Notes: generated from the letters alone by a model not told the origin. Shown: positions 30,091-39,032, numbered from the stretch's first letter. The stretch is DNA of 64,000 nt from JAGVDM01 sp964642315 (GCA_964642315.1 CAZXOG010000001.1:496001-560000), one strand, 5' to 3'. A program made the numbers and translations.

Positions 30091-30119
30091 TAAGAGAGAA
30101 ACCTACGGTTTTTCTCTTA
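30091..30119 (-). terminator. 13-bp terminator hairpin with CC-TAC-GG apex
   Basis: TAAGAGAGAAACC and GGTTTTTCTCTTA pair (one G-T wobble) around the loop TAC. It starts 8 nt after the stop codon of the lipoprotein gene at 30128, and on the minus strand CTTTTCC follows. This is a good intrinsic-terminator candidate. Confidence 0.7.
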
Positions 30120-30127
30120 TGATTCGG

Positions 30128-31000
30128 TTACATCTTCCTGCACACGCCGATGTTTTCCTGCAGATTCTGAATATCGCAGAACGATCCCGATGGGCAGAGG
30201 ATGCCAGCGGGCCCGCCGCACGGCTCTCCGCCATTCACGGCGCCCGTGCCCGTCGAAGACTGCTCTCCGTTTTGCTGCCCCCCCTGTTCCGAACCGCTGA
30301 AGGCAACCGTGGAAAGAATGGCATTCCAGTTCTCGCGGAACCGCTCATTCTGCTCGGAATTCTGCGGGAGGAACGAGAACACGAGCGCGCCGCCCGCCTG
30401 CTCCAGCACAATTGTCTGCGCGCCTGTCTGCGTATCCGTGACGCGCAGCGCCCGCGCGGACCCCACGACGACCGGTTCGGCGTCGCGCAAGTCGACCGGA
30501 CTCGTGTCCTTGCGTTCGATCGTCACGATCGCTCCGGAACTTCCGTGCGGCCGGAATGCCGCCCTCCCGTCGGAAAGCTGCCCCTCCCAGCTCTCCGGGA
30601 CCTCGATACGCAGGCGGAGGGATTGCACATCCCAGCCGCGCGATTTCTCCTCGAGGACATCGACGATGCGGGAAACGACGAGAACAGGAAGGAACGACGT
30701 ATCGACGTTTGGGAAAACCGTCCCCTCAAGTGTCACGAGCTTGCGCTCGAAGTTCCGCAGGTTCTCCTTCTCGCTCTCCACGAAGTACACATCTTTCCCG
30801 TCCACTTGCAGCACGTGCGTCCCGCGCCGCAGGAGCGAGATCTCCGTTGGGAGCAGTGTCCCCGTGAGCGTCTGCATGCCGACGGGGAGCGGTGGGGGGA
30901 GATCATTACCGCCGCCGCAACCCGCGAACACGAGCATGCTGCACGCAGCAGCGAAGAGGGGAATGCCGGAGAGCAACCGCGGAGATGGAGCCACGTGCAC
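30128..31000 (-). CDS. Lipoprotein with cysteine-rich C-terminus
   Basis: A 290-residue exported protein. The signal peptide (LLSGIPLFAAACSMLVFAGC) ends in a good lipobox, LVFAGC, with the lipidated Cys near residue 27. A beta-rich middle region (about 45-215) follows with no recognised family, then a Gly/Gln/Ser linker. The C-terminal Cys-rich segment is EPCGGPAGILCPSGSFCD...GVCRKM, a pattern seen at the end of many CPR secreted proteins. The start is GTG; nearby alternatives are possible. It lies just downstream of the sigma-region-4/HARE gene (24 nt) and may be co-transcribed. Confidence 0.75.
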   Translation of the reverse strand: MHVAPSPRLLSGIPLFAAACSMLVFAGCGGGNDLPPPLPVGMQTLTGTLLPTEISLLRRGTHVLQVDGKDVYFVESEKENLRNFERKLVTLEGTVFPNVDTSFLPVLVVSRIVDVLEEKSRGWDVQSLRLRIEVPESWEGQLSDGRAAFRPHGSSGAIVTIERKDTSPVDLRDAEPVVVGSARALRVTDTQTGAQTIVLEQAGGALVFSFLPQNSEQNERFRENWNAILSTVAFSGSEQGGQQNGEQSSTGTGAVNGGEPCGGPAGILCPSGSFCDIQNLQENIGVCRKM

Positions 31001-31024
31001 CGAGCGGAGGAAGGGCGCGCCGCC

Positions 31025-32131
31025 CTACTTGAGCGACGGGTCGAACGCGTACACAGCGCGACCGACGCGCTTGAAGTATGGCATCTTCTGGAGGTTGAGG
31101 GAAATCGTCCCCACTTTCACCGTGCGCTGCTTGGCAACCTCGGCAATGATTTCCTTCTTCGCAAGCGGCCCCTTGTCTTTGAGGATCCGCTCGATGACAT
31201 CGGCAACCGTGCCCGGCTCGTAGCCCCACTCGCGCAGTGCGTAGAGACCGCGGCCGACGAGCACGAACTCCGGATAGCGAATGAGCTCGTTGTGCACCGC
31301 CTGCACCGTGACGTTCTTGTGGTCGAAGTGCGCATCGCGAATGCGGTTGGCGATCTCCATGAAGTGGAGAGGCTCGCCCGTCTTGCGCAGGATGATCTCC
31401 ACCTTGTCGCGGATGCTGCGCGGGCGGACGAAGCGCCATTCCGTGAGCCCCCATCCCTCGGGGATCTCCTTGAGACGTTCGTCGATCTTGAGGCAGCTCA
31501 CGATGAGCTCCGCGCTCGGCACCCGGTTCTCGAAGAGATTGAGCGCGCGGATGGCGGAGACGATCTCCTCGGTCTTCATGCAGGATTTCCGCTTTTTGAG
31601 GATCTTCACAATATTGTTCACGATGAGCCCGATGTCCTGCATGGAGAGAGACTCGAGCCGCCAGAACGGCACGAACGTGTTGCTTCGCTTGCCGGCAATC
31701 ATCTCGCTATCAATGGAGAACGAGAGGCGGAGAACCGCCCCATCGAGTTCCGTGCCGCCCTTGATCCGCAGGAGCGTCTCGGAGACGAGATCATCTTCCC
31801 GCATCACGCCACCGTGCACGCGGAGGATCGCCTTCGCGAGGTCATTCACCTCGTCGAGGCGCGTCGTCCGCACGGTGCGGCGGAGCTTGCCCAAAGCAAT
31901 GCTCTCGATCTGGCGGATGCGCTCACGCGTGACGTTGAAGTGCTTGCCAATCTTCTCGAGCGTCTGCTTCTGGTTCCCCTGGAGAGCGAACCGGCGCTTG
32001 ATCACCATGGATTCCTTCTCCGTGAGCACCAGGAACAAGTTGGAGAGCATCTCCTGCAGGTTGAGCGTGAGCTGCGGCGAGCCGCCATTCAACTGGGCTG
32101 GAGTGGCGGTGGAGGAGGCGAGATCGGGCAT
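31025..32131 (-). CDS. Sigma-70 region 4 HTH fused to HARE-HTH domains
   Basis: A 368-residue probable transcription protein. Residues about 25-85 form a sigma-70 region 4-type helix-turn-helix (LTEKESMVIKRRFAL...TLEKIGKHFNVTRERIRQIESIALGKLRR), the part of a sigma factor that reads the -35 box. Sigma regions 2 and 3 are absent. The C-terminal part (about 210-365) contains two winged-helix modules of the HARE-HTH type. One is VEIILRKTGEPLHFMEIANRI with GRGLYALREWG, and the second is ADVIERILKDKGPLAKKEIIAEV ending GRAVYAFDPSLK. The RNA polymerase delta subunit of Firmicutes uses the same domain. It could modulate RNA polymerase rather than act as a stand-alone sigma. Confidence 0.8.
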   Translation of the reverse strand: MPDLASSTATPAQLNGGSPQLTLNLQEMLSNLFLVLTEKESMVIKRRFALQGNQKQTLEKIGKHFNVTRERIRQIESIALGKLRRTVRTTRLDEVNDLAKAILRVHGGVMREDDLVSETLLRIKGGTELDGAVLRLSFSIDSEMIAGKRSNTFVPFWRLESLSMQDIGLIVNNIVKILKKRKSCMKTEEIVSAIRALNLFENRVPSAELIVSCLKIDERLKEIPEGWGLTEWRFVRPRSIRDKVEIILRKTGEPLHFMEIANRIRDAHFDHKNVTVQAVHNELIRYPEFVLVGRGLYALREWGYEPGTVADVIERILKDKGPLAKKEIIAEVAKQRTVKVGTISLNLQKMPYFKRVGRAVYAFDPSLK

Positions 32132-32327
32132 GCTGTCGTGGGAAGAGAACAACCCTCGTTATACCAGAATGTTGACAGGCGCAAAAGATCGGGTAGGGGT
32201 TTGACTAGACGGAGAGAACAAGTTGTGTCCTCGTCCGCAGGACCGCTGTCCGATGAACAGAGAAAGTCTGTTCAGCGCACCTGTCAAAGAGCTAAAGGAA
32301 GACAATTTACTATGTATTTCAGAATTG

Positions 32328-32702
32328 TCAAATACTTATCCGGGCAAGGTGGGTACTGAGTATTTCGCATGCAGCTTCCGCATCCGGATCGCTGGATTTC
32401 GCCCTCGGGGTCGTGAAGCGTTCGTCGAGGAAAGAAACGGAAATACTCTGCGGAATTGCCAAGGAGGAAACAGCCGTACGGACAAACGCTGCCTGCGCCC
32501 CCTCGGAACCATCGGGGAGCAGCGGCAGACCGATGACAATACTCTCGATCCGCCTCAGGACAATGAGAGCCCGGAGTGCGTCGGCGAGTTCTGCAGACGA
32601 CCGGTGATGAATGGTGGGGAGGGGGAGAGGAATCCCCGATGCGGTATCTGCGAAAGCGACGCCGGTCCTCCGTTCACCGATGTCGAGAGCAAGGATATGC
32701 AT
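32328..32702 (-). CDS. ruvX: RuvX/YqgF family Holliday-junction resolvase-like nuclease
   Basis: A 124-residue RNase H-fold protein. The YqgF motif ILALDIGERRTGVAFAD opens it (catalytic Asp). VIGLPLLPDGSEGAQA and the conserved FLDERFTT follow near residue 95. The family is linked to pre-16S rRNA 5'-end maturation and to Holliday-junction resolution. It starts 7 nt after the rpsT stop, so the two form an operon. The C-terminus lacks the frequent DxxAA-x2-IL-x2-YL tail in its usual form but has AACEILSTHL. Confidence 0.88.
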   Translation of the reverse strand: MHILALDIGERRTGVAFADTASGIPLPLPTIHHRSSAELADALRALIVLRRIESIVIGLPLLPDGSEGAQAAFVRTAVSSLAIPQSISVSFLDERFTTPRAKSSDPDAEAACEILSTHLARISI

Positions 32703-32709
32703 GGAACGC

Positions 32710-32976
32710 TCACGCACCCGCCGCGGCAACGAGCCGGGCGACCAGGGATTTTTTGCGGGAGGCGTTGCTCTTATGGATGATGTGCTTCTTTGCCGCCGTA
32801 TCAATGGCCTTGTACACGGCGGGGAGAAGCTTCTGCGCTTCAGCGACCTTCTTCTCCTTGAGGAGATCCGTGAGCGAGCGAAGCATCGTCTTCATGTACG
32901 TCTTCACCGGCGCACGCCGCGCGCGGTGCACGCGGCTCTGCTTCATGCTCTTGATGGCTGATCGGATGAGAGGCAT
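32710..32976 (-). CDS. rpsT: 30S ribosomal protein S20 (bS20)
   Basis: An 88-residue all-helical small-subunit protein with the usual Lys/Arg-rich pattern: IRSAIKSMKQSRVHRARRAPVKTYMKTML, then AQKLLPAVYKAIDTAAKKHIIHKSNASRKKSLVARL. The segment HKSNASRKKSRL-like near the C-terminus is diagnostic. ATG at 32976 gives a normal length. It is the first gene of an rpsT-ruvX operon. Confidence 0.93.
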   Translation of the reverse strand: MPLIRSAIKSMKQSRVHRARRAPVKTYMKTMLRSLTDLLKEKKVAEAQKLLPAVYKAIDTAAKKHIIHKSNASRKKSLVARLVAAAGA

Positions 32977-33143
32977 AGGAGACCGATGCAGGGTAAGGAG
33001 ATCGGGCAGGGGAGTCAAGGAATCGCGAGGATTTCCTGCGGGCGTCCGCGCCGTGAGATCATGTGTTCTCCAGGCATTCCAGAACGCGTCACGCACCGCG
33101 CGCACCCCGTAGTGCGAAGCGGAAAAGTTCACTGCAGAGCTGA

Positions 33144-33171
33144 TTGACCGGATGCAGGAAAACAGTAGAAT
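33144..33171 (+). promoter_or_regulatory. glmS promoter, leaderless
   Basis: TTGACC (33144-33149), a 16-bp spacer and TAGAAT (33166-33171) precede the ATG by only 6 nt. This is one of the clearest leaderless promoters in the window. No glmS ribozyme structure fits in such a short space. Confidence 0.75.
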
Positions 33172-33177
33172 GCGCGC

Positions 33178-34950
33178 ATGTGCGGAATATTCGGGTACGT
33201 GGGCGCACGAAACGACGCCGGGCGTATTGTCGTGGAGGGGTTGAAGCACCTGGAGTACCGGGGCTACGACTCGTGGGGAGTTGCCTGTAAAACAGAGGGG
33301 GGCATCGTCATCCGCAAAGATGTCGGCAAGATCAGCGCAGTGAAACCGGCGGAGTTCAGCAATCCCTCATCGCTCAGCATGGCCCACACGCGATGGGCCA
33401 CGCACGGCGGCGTGACACAGGTGAACGCGCACCCGCACGTGAGCTGCGACGGGAAGATCGTCGTCGTCCTGAACGGCATCATCGAGAACTACGAGGAGCT
33501 CCGCGATGAACTCAAAGCAAAAGGGCACACCTTCGTCTCCACCACCGATACCGAAGTGATCCCGCACCTTATAGAGGAAGAAATGGAAGACGAACGGGAT
33601 TTCGCAGCAGCCGTGCGCAGGGCGTGCCTGCGGTTTGAAGGCCGGTACGGCATCGTGGCCATGCACGCGGAGCTCTCGCTCCTCGTTGCCGCACGCACGG
33701 GCTCCCCGCTCATCATCGGCGTTGGGGAGGATGGGTACTTCATCGCCTCGGATACCCCGGCGTTCCTGGAGCACACGCAGACTGTGCAGTACCTGGATGA
33801 CGGGGAGATGGTAGTCACCGACGGCAAGAGCATCCTCTTCTCGGATCTGAAGACGGGGGAGGAGCGTTCGAAGCGCGAGATCCAGATCACATGGTCCGCC
33901 GAGCAGGCCCACAAAGGAGAGTACGAGCACTTTATGCTCAAGGAGATCATGGAGCAGAAGGGGTCCATCGCCCGGGCCGTGAACCAGGATATCGAACAGA
34001 TCGAGACGCTCGCCCGCGCGATCGGCGAGGCGCAGGGCACGTTCCTCGTGGGGTGCGGCACGGCCGCAAAGGCCTGCATGGCGGCGGAGTACTTCTTCTC
34101 GGTGATCGCCGGGCACCATGTGAACTTTGCCCCAGCCAGCGAGTTCAAGCTGTACCACCGGTTCCTCAAGCCCCAGAGCCTGCTCATCGCCGTGAGCCAA
34201 AGCGGCGAGACGGCCGACACGCTGGAAGCGATGAAGATCGCCAAATCCAAGGGGGCAAAAGTGCTCGCGATCGTGAACGCCGAGGGCTCCACCATCGCGC
34301 GCGAGGCGGATTTCACCCTGCACATCAAGGCGGGTCCGGAACGCGCCGTTGCTTCCACGAAAGCGCTCACTGGCCAAATGGCCGTGCTCCTCCTCATCGC
34401 ATACGCCATGATCGGCAAGCTCCCCAAGGGACGCACGCGTCTGCTGGAGACGGCGGCCGCCATCAACGACATGCTCAATCCGCGCTACACCCAGCTCATC
34501 GAGACCATCGCCGAGCGCATCCAAGAGAGCTCCGATCTCTACATCATCGGCAAGGGATGGAACTACCCCATGGCCCTCGAGAGCGCCATCAAGATCCAGG
34601 AGGTGAGCTACGTCCATGCGGAGGGATTCGCCGGAGGGGAGCTCAAGCACGGGCCCATCGCCCTCATCGAGAAGGGCACACCCTGCATCGCGCTCGTGGG
34701 GAACGACGAGGTGCGCACAGACATCGTGAGCAACGCCACCGAGCTCAAGGCGCGCGGAGGCTTCATCATCGGCATCGCGCCGGAGCGTCACGACATTTTT
34801 GACGAGTGGATCAAGGTGCCGGACGTGGATACGGCGCAGGCCATCGTGAACATCATTCCCGTGCAGGTGCTCGCGTACTTCCTCGCGGTGAAGCGCGGCA
34901 AGGATCCGGACATGCCGCGGAATCTCGCGAAGAGCGTGACAGTGAAATGA
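33178..34950 (+). CDS. glmS: Glutamine-fructose-6-phosphate aminotransferase (isomerizing)
   Basis: GlmS makes glucosamine-6-phosphate for UDP-GlcNAc and peptidoglycan. The 590-residue protein starts MCGIFGYVG, so Cys2 becomes the N-terminal nucleophile of the glutaminase domain (about 1-220: GLKHLEYRGYDSWG, HTRWATHGGV). Two SIS isomerase domains follow, with GCGTAAKACMAAEYFF, SQSGETADTLEA and the C-terminal LAKSVTVK. All catalytic blocks are present. The promoter abuts the start codon, so a glmS riboswitch upstream is ruled out. Confidence 0.97.
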   Translation: MCGIFGYVGARNDAGRIVVEGLKHLEYRGYDSWGVACKTEGGIVIRKDVGKISAVKPAEFSNPSSLSMAHTRWATHGGVTQVNAHPHVSCDGKIVVVLNGIIENYEELRDELKAKGHTFVSTTDTEVIPHLIEEEMEDERDFAAAVRRACLRFEGRYGIVAMHAELSLLVAARTGSPLIIGVGEDGYFIASDTPAFLEHTQTVQYLDDGEMVVTDGKSILFSDLKTGEERSKREIQITWSAEQAHKGEYEHFMLKEIMEQKGSIARAVNQDIEQIETLARAIGEAQGTFLVGCGTAAKACMAAEYFFSVIAGHHVNFAPASEFKLYHRFLKPQSLLIAVSQSGETADTLEAMKIAKSKGAKVLAIVNAEGSTIAREADFTLHIKAGPERAVASTKALTGQMAVLLLIAYAMIGKLPKGRTRLLETAAAINDMLNPRYTQLIETIAERIQESSDLYIIGKGWNYPMALESAIKIQEVSYVHAEGFAGGELKHGPIALIEKGTPCIALVGNDEVRTDIVSNATELKARGGFIIGIAPERHDIFDEWIKVPDVDTAQAIVNIIPVQVLAYFLAVKRGKDPDMPRNLAKSVTVK

Positions 34951-35031
34951 GGAGGAAATAATTGAGGAAATACAGAATCAGTCCCGAAGCCGTTGGTGTC
35001 CATTGGTCGAAACTGTTTCAGAACATGCCGA

Positions 35032-35050
35032 AGCGCGGGTCCCCCGCGCT
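35032..35050. terminator. GC-rich hairpin downstream of glmS
   Basis: AGCGCGGG and CCCGCGCT form an 8-bp perfect stem with a 3-nt loop, about 80 nt after the glmS stop. Confidence 0.5.
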
Positions 35051-35081
35051 GGAGGCACACCGCTAAGGGAAGGGTGAGCTC

Positions 35082-35112
35082 ATGGGAGGGACACCGTAGG
35101 TGGTCCTTCCAT
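35082..35112. terminator. Hairpin with inverted CC-GTA-GG apex between glmS and the PBP gene
   Basis: A 14-bp stem (one mismatch, two G-T pairs) runs from ATGGGAGGGACACC to GGTGGTCCTTCCAT around the loop GTA. It sits 1 nt beyond the PBP stop codon (35114) and could act in both directions. Confidence 0.6.
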
Positions 35113-35113
35113 G

Positions 35114-37633
35114 CTACTTGTCATCCGGCGGTAGCCCGTAGTACTTAAGGAGGAACGCCGTGATGTCGCGGAAGACCGGTCCTGCGGTCTGGGAGCCGTA
35201 CACGTCGCGGCGCGGTCGGTCGAATTTGACGAGGATGAGGAACCGCGGATCCTCGATCGGCGCGTACCCCGCGAACGTGGCGATAGTGGAACCGGTGCCG
35301 GATTCGTACTTGCCGCCGGGGCCGGCGATCTGGCTCGTCCCCGTCTTGCCGGCGATGCGGTACCCCGGGATGCGCGCCACCTTCGCGTATCCGTTGTTCA
35401 CGGAACTCGTGAGCATGGCCGTAATGGTATCCGCGGTCTCGGGCTTGATGACCTGGTCAACGACGTGCGGCTCCGTGCGCTCCACTGTGCCGTCGCTGCG
35501 AATGATGCGATCCACGATCGTGGGACGCATGAGCTTGCCGCCGTTCGCGAGCGGGGTGTACGCCGTGATCACCTGGAGCGGCGTTGCGGAGATGCCCTGG
35601 CCGTACGAGGCAGTCGCGAGGAGCGCCGCGCTCCACTTCTTCCATGGCAGCACTTCGCCGGGCAGCTCGTCCTCGAGCTCGATCCCCGTGATCGCCCCGA
35701 ACCCGAAGCGCTCGATGAGCTTCTGGAAGAGCTTGCGACCAAGCTTGTCCGATACGCTCGTCATGCACGTGTTGATGGAGAACTCCAGGCAGTTCGTCAT
35801 CGTGGATTTGCCGTAGTAGATGTTGAGCGCGTTCTTGATGGTGTACTCGTCCACCTTCACCGGCCCGGTGTCGTCGTACACGTCCGTCGGCGTCACTTCG
35901 CCCTGGTCGATGGCGATCGCCATCGTAATGGGCTTGAACACCGATCCCGGCTCGTAGATCTCCTGGATGTTGCGATTGAGGTACGCGCCGACACCGATGT
36001 TGTTGCGATACTTGAGCCACACATTCGGATCGTCGGTGGGGAACACCTCGCGGCGGCTGTTCTCGCCAACGTAGAGGTAGTAACGGACAATGTCCCGCAG
36101 GTTGAAGAGCTCCTCGAGCTCGGCAAGTTCCTGCTGCTTCTCGGGGGAGAGGAGGGTACGGCCGGAACCGGTGAAAATCTGATCAAGGTACCCCTTGATG
36201 ATGAACGTGTGCGTCTTGGGGTGGTAGAGCTCGACGACGATCCCTTCCCGCTTGGGATCCTCGATGACAAGCGGTTCCTTGGCATACACCGAACCGTAGA
36301 GGTTGCTGTCGAAGAGCGGCGCATTCGCCATCGCGAGGATGCGCCCGGTCTTCGGATCCATCACGATGGCCTGGGCGCTGTCTGCACCGTACTCCCGCAC
36401 GCGGGCATCGAGGAGCGTCTCCACTTCCTTCTGGATGATCCGATCTATCGTGAGCACGACGGTGTCGCCGTCCTGCGGATCAATGATCGTCTGCTCGCCG
36501 GTGACAATCTGGCCGCCGGAAGGATCGCTCACCGCGAGGATGCGACCTTCCTGCCCCTTGAGTTGCGGATCAAAGGTGCGCTCAATGCCATACTGCGGCT
36601 CCTGCGCGGCATTCAGGAATCCCACGACGTGCGAACCAATCGTGCCGTCGGGATAGTAGCGCCAGTGTTCCGGAATGAGCGCGATAGAGCGGAAGGGATC
36701 CTGAATGCGCTGCGCGGCTTCGCGATTCGGCGCCTGCGCACGTTTCGCAGCCGTGAGCTTCTGGGACTGGAGCTTCATGTCGCGGACCCGCGCGGAGAGC
36801 TCCGGCGGCAGCCGGTGGAGGATCGCCACGTACCGCAGCGGACGACTCCGGAGGAGCGAAGCGACGCTCCCGGGATCCTTGGCGAGCGGACCCGCGAGGG
36901 AACGGGCAATCGAACTGAGGCGCCCTTGGTCCACCTGTTCCGGGTCCGCGTAAATCAGGCGGCTTTCACGGGAGACCGTGACACCGCCAATGCCGAGCTC
37001 CTCCACGGCCTGCAGCTGGGCGTTGTTCGCGCCGTAGAGGAGGGGGACAAAACGCACGCGGTCATCGCTGATGCGCTCCTCGATGTCCCGGGCGAACCGG
37101 CGCCGCGCTTCCGTGATGTCCGGAAGATCGAGCGGCTGCTGCTCGACATCGAGAAACGCCCCCGAGAGGGCATCCACGAGCGTGGGCAGCGTGAGGAGGG
37201 GATCGAACGCGGATGCGTAGAAAGGTATGAATTCCGCAGGGCACCGCACATCACCCGCCGAGCAGAGCGCGTGGAACTCCTCTGTGAGAAGGAGATCCGC
37301 GAGCGATTCCGCAACGAGTGTCGGGGCATCGGTAATCACCGGATCCACGTAGAGCAGATCGAGCGTGGAATTGGTGGCGAGGATGCTCGTTTCACCGGTC
37401 TTGCTGCTGAGCGCGAGCACCTCGCCGCGTTTCGCGGGCAGCACAACCCCCGCGTAGTGCTGCGCCTGGGCGAGCGCGCGGTACTCGTCGACACGAAGGA
37501 GCTGCAGTTCGAGCAGACGGGCAACGATGATGAGGAGGCAGAGCGCGAACGCCGCGTGCACCACGATCATGCGGCGCTCCATGGAACGCTTGCGCTGCGT
37601 TTCAGTTGCCTGTGCGGGGAGACGGATTCGCAC
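35114..37633 (-). CDS. Class B penicillin-binding protein (FtsI/PBP2 transpeptidase)
   Basis: This peptidoglycan transpeptidase is anchored by one N-terminal helix (about residues 22-42, VVHAAFALCLLIIVARLLEL). A long PBP-dimerisation region follows, and then the penicillin-binding domain. The three active-site motifs are seen: SxxK in EPGSVFKPITMA, SxN as SIN in LEFSINTCM, and KTGT in IAGKTGTSQIAG. The total of 839 residues is longer than typical FtsI (about 600) because of an extended region between dimerisation and transpeptidase domains. GTG at 37633 is chosen because TATCCT lies 6 nt upstream. It could serve division or elongation; no mre/rod or ftsW gene is adjacent. Confidence 0.92.
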   Translation of the reverse strand: MRIRLPAQATETQRKRSMERRMIVVHAAFALCLLIIVARLLELQLLRVDEYRALAQAQHYAGVVLPAKRGEVLALSSKTGETSILATNSTLDLLYVDPVITDAPTLVAESLADLLLTEEFHALCSAGDVRCPAEFIPFYASAFDPLLTLPTLVDALSGAFLDVEQQPLDLPDITEARRRFARDIEERISDDRVRFVPLLYGANNAQLQAVEELGIGGVTVSRESRLIYADPEQVDQGRLSSIARSLAGPLAKDPGSVASLLRSRPLRYVAILHRLPPELSARVRDMKLQSQKLTAAKRAQAPNREAAQRIQDPFRSIALIPEHWRYYPDGTIGSHVVGFLNAAQEPQYGIERTFDPQLKGQEGRILAVSDPSGGQIVTGEQTIIDPQDGDTVVLTIDRIIQKEVETLLDARVREYGADSAQAIVMDPKTGRILAMANAPLFDSNLYGSVYAKEPLVIEDPKREGIVVELYHPKTHTFIIKGYLDQIFTGSGRTLLSPEKQQELAELEELFNLRDIVRYYLYVGENSRREVFPTDDPNVWLKYRNNIGVGAYLNRNIQEIYEPGSVFKPITMAIAIDQGEVTPTDVYDDTGPVKVDEYTIKNALNIYYGKSTMTNCLEFSINTCMTSVSDKLGRKLFQKLIERFGFGAITGIELEDELPGEVLPWKKWSAALLATASYGQGISATPLQVITAYTPLANGGKLMRPTIVDRIIRSDGTVERTEPHVVDQVIKPETADTITAMLTSSVNNGYAKVARIPGYRIAGKTGTSQIAGPGGKYESGTGSTIATFAGYAPIEDPRFLILVKFDRPRRDVYGSQTAGPVFRDITAFLLKYYGLPPDDK

Positions 37634-37639
37634 CGGGAG

Positions 37640-37645
37640 AGGATA
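37640..37645 (-). promoter_or_regulatory. PBP gene -10 box, leaderless
   Basis: TATCCT (minus strand) ends 6 nt before the GTG start at 37633. Confidence 0.6.
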
Positions 37646-37730
37646 CCATGTAAGGCAGCCAGCTGTCGGGCAACACTCTGAAGGTGCACTCCCTCCGCGA
37701 GCCTGCCTGGCAGCAAAACAGAAAGTATGG

Positions 37731-37736
37731 TAGAAT
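37731..37736 (+). promoter_or_regulatory. pilT-like gene -10 box, leaderless
   Basis: TAGAAT preceded by TGG (extended -10) ends 8 nt before the ATG at 37745. It overlaps a spurious upstream ATG at 37727. Confidence 0.65.
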
Positions 37737-37744
37737 ACTGTGAT

Positions 37745-38854
37745 ATGGCCGAACCCAACCGCTGGGAAGCCATGAACGGCGAAGACCTGCTCACGGAGCT
37801 CGAACGCTTCAGTGTCGAACAGGGGATCTCGGATATCCACACGTCGCCGGAGAAGGAGTTCGTGCGCCTCGAGGTGCGTCTGCACGGCATGTTGGAGCTC
37901 CTCGGGCACATCAGCCACAAGACGTACGAGGACTTCGTCCGCCGGGTGAAATTCCTCTCCAAACTGAAGCTGAACATCACGAACATCCCGCAGGACGGGC
38001 AGTTCGTCTTCGCCGCACCCGGCCGCCAGGTGAATGTCCGCGTGGCGAGTATCCCGTCGCGGTTCGGCGAAACGTACACGCTCCGTCTGCTGGATCCGCA
38101 GCGCGGCATCATCAAGCTCGAGGAACTGGGATTCCCCCCGGAACTCCACGCGGAAATGGAACGGATCGCCAAACTCCCGAACGGACTCTTCCTCGTCACC
38201 GGGCCGACAGGATCCGGCAAAACGACGACTCTCTACGCGCTTCTCAAGACGCAGATCGGAAAGGCCCGGAACATCATCACGCTCGAGGATCCGGTGGAGT
38301 ACGAAATCGGTGGCATCGTGCAGAGCGAGGTGGACCACGACCACGACTACACCTTCGCCTCGGGCCTGCGGTCGATCCTCCGCCACGACCCGAACGTGAT
38401 CCTCGTCGGGGAAATCCGCGATCTGGAAACAGCGCAGACGGCGATGGATGCGGCGCTCACGGGGCACGTCGTGCTCTCCACGCTCCACACGAACTCGGCC
38501 GTGGAAGCGATCCCGCGTCTCCTCTCCATGGGCGTGAGCCCCTACACCTTCGCCCCGGCGCTGCGCGGCGTGCTCGCGCAACGCCTCGTGCGCACGCTCC
38601 GCGAGGATCTGCGAAAGGAAGGAGCAACGTACGATCCCGCTGCCAAAGAATCGTATACCGGCCGCATCGCACTTCCGGAGCTGCTCGTCGTCGACGAACG
38701 CCTCCGAGAACTCATCCTCCTCAACGAATCCGCTGATACCATCATGAAAGCGGCGAAGGAGAAGGGCTACCGCACCATGAAGGACTGGGGGAAGATCCTC
38801 GTCGACGCTCGGGTGACGAGCCAGGCGGAGGTGGAGAGGGTGACGGCGGCATAA
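37745..38854 (+). CDS. Type IV pilus ATPase (PilT/PilB, GspE family)
   Basis: This hexameric secretion-superfamily ATPase powers pilus assembly or retraction. The 369-residue protein has an N-terminal region with DIHTSPEKEFVRLEVRLHG (PilT/GspE N2-like). Then come Walker A TGPTGSGKTTTLYALL, the Asp box IITLEDPVEYEI, VILVGEIRDLETAQTAMDAALTGHVVLSTLHT (Walker B and His box), and AQRLVRTL. There is no CxxC zinc motif, and the length is close to PilT (about 350), but retraction versus extension cannot be settled. No other pil gene is adjacent. Confidence 0.9.
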   Translation: MAEPNRWEAMNGEDLLTELERFSVEQGISDIHTSPEKEFVRLEVRLHGMLELLGHISHKTYEDFVRRVKFLSKLKLNITNIPQDGQFVFAAPGRQVNVRVASIPSRFGETYTLRLLDPQRGIIKLEELGFPPELHAEMERIAKLPNGLFLVTGPTGSGKTTTLYALLKTQIGKARNIITLEDPVEYEIGGIVQSEVDHDHDYTFASGLRSILRHDPNVILVGEIRDLETAQTAMDAALTGHVVLSTLHTNSAVEAIPRLLSMGVSPYTFAPALRGVLAQRLVRTLREDLRKEGATYDPAAKESYTGRIALPELLVVDERLRELILLNESADTIMKAAKEKGYRTMKDWGKILVDARVTSQAEVERVTAA

Positions 38855-38882
38855 CATTGCTGCTGCATGATCCTATTGCCGC

Positions 38883-38927
38883 ATTGTTCCATTGTTGAAT
38901 GGCCGGATTGATTTGTAATGGAACAAT
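38883..38927. repeat. Inverted repeat ATTGTTCCATT...AATGGAACAAT
   Basis: An 11-bp perfect inverted repeat (38883-38893 and 38917-38927) with a 23-nt spacer lies in the intergenic gap after the pilus ATPase gene. The same arm sequence recurs at 54821-54846. Confidence 0.55.
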
Positions 38928-39032
38928 CGAGCAATGAAAGCCGGCAGATGGACCCGTCATACCGTCCACAGATACGGGCATGCTTGCGCTCCCCACCGTG
39001 CGCTGAGTAGTATGAGAGGCCACCACGCCCCC

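Noticed and set aside
30119..32359. A 746-codon plus-strand frame antisense to the lipoprotein and sigma/HARE genes
   Set aside because: The opposite strand has a lipobox and clear HTH domains; this frame has none and is charge-rich shadow sequence.
33120..33177. A glmS ribozyme/riboswitch upstream of glmS
   Set aside because: The -10 box is 6 nt from the start codon, so there is no transcribed leader to hold it.
35465..37681. A 738-codon frame antisense to the PBP gene
   Set aside because: The minus strand carries all three PBP active-site motifs; this frame is a mirror.
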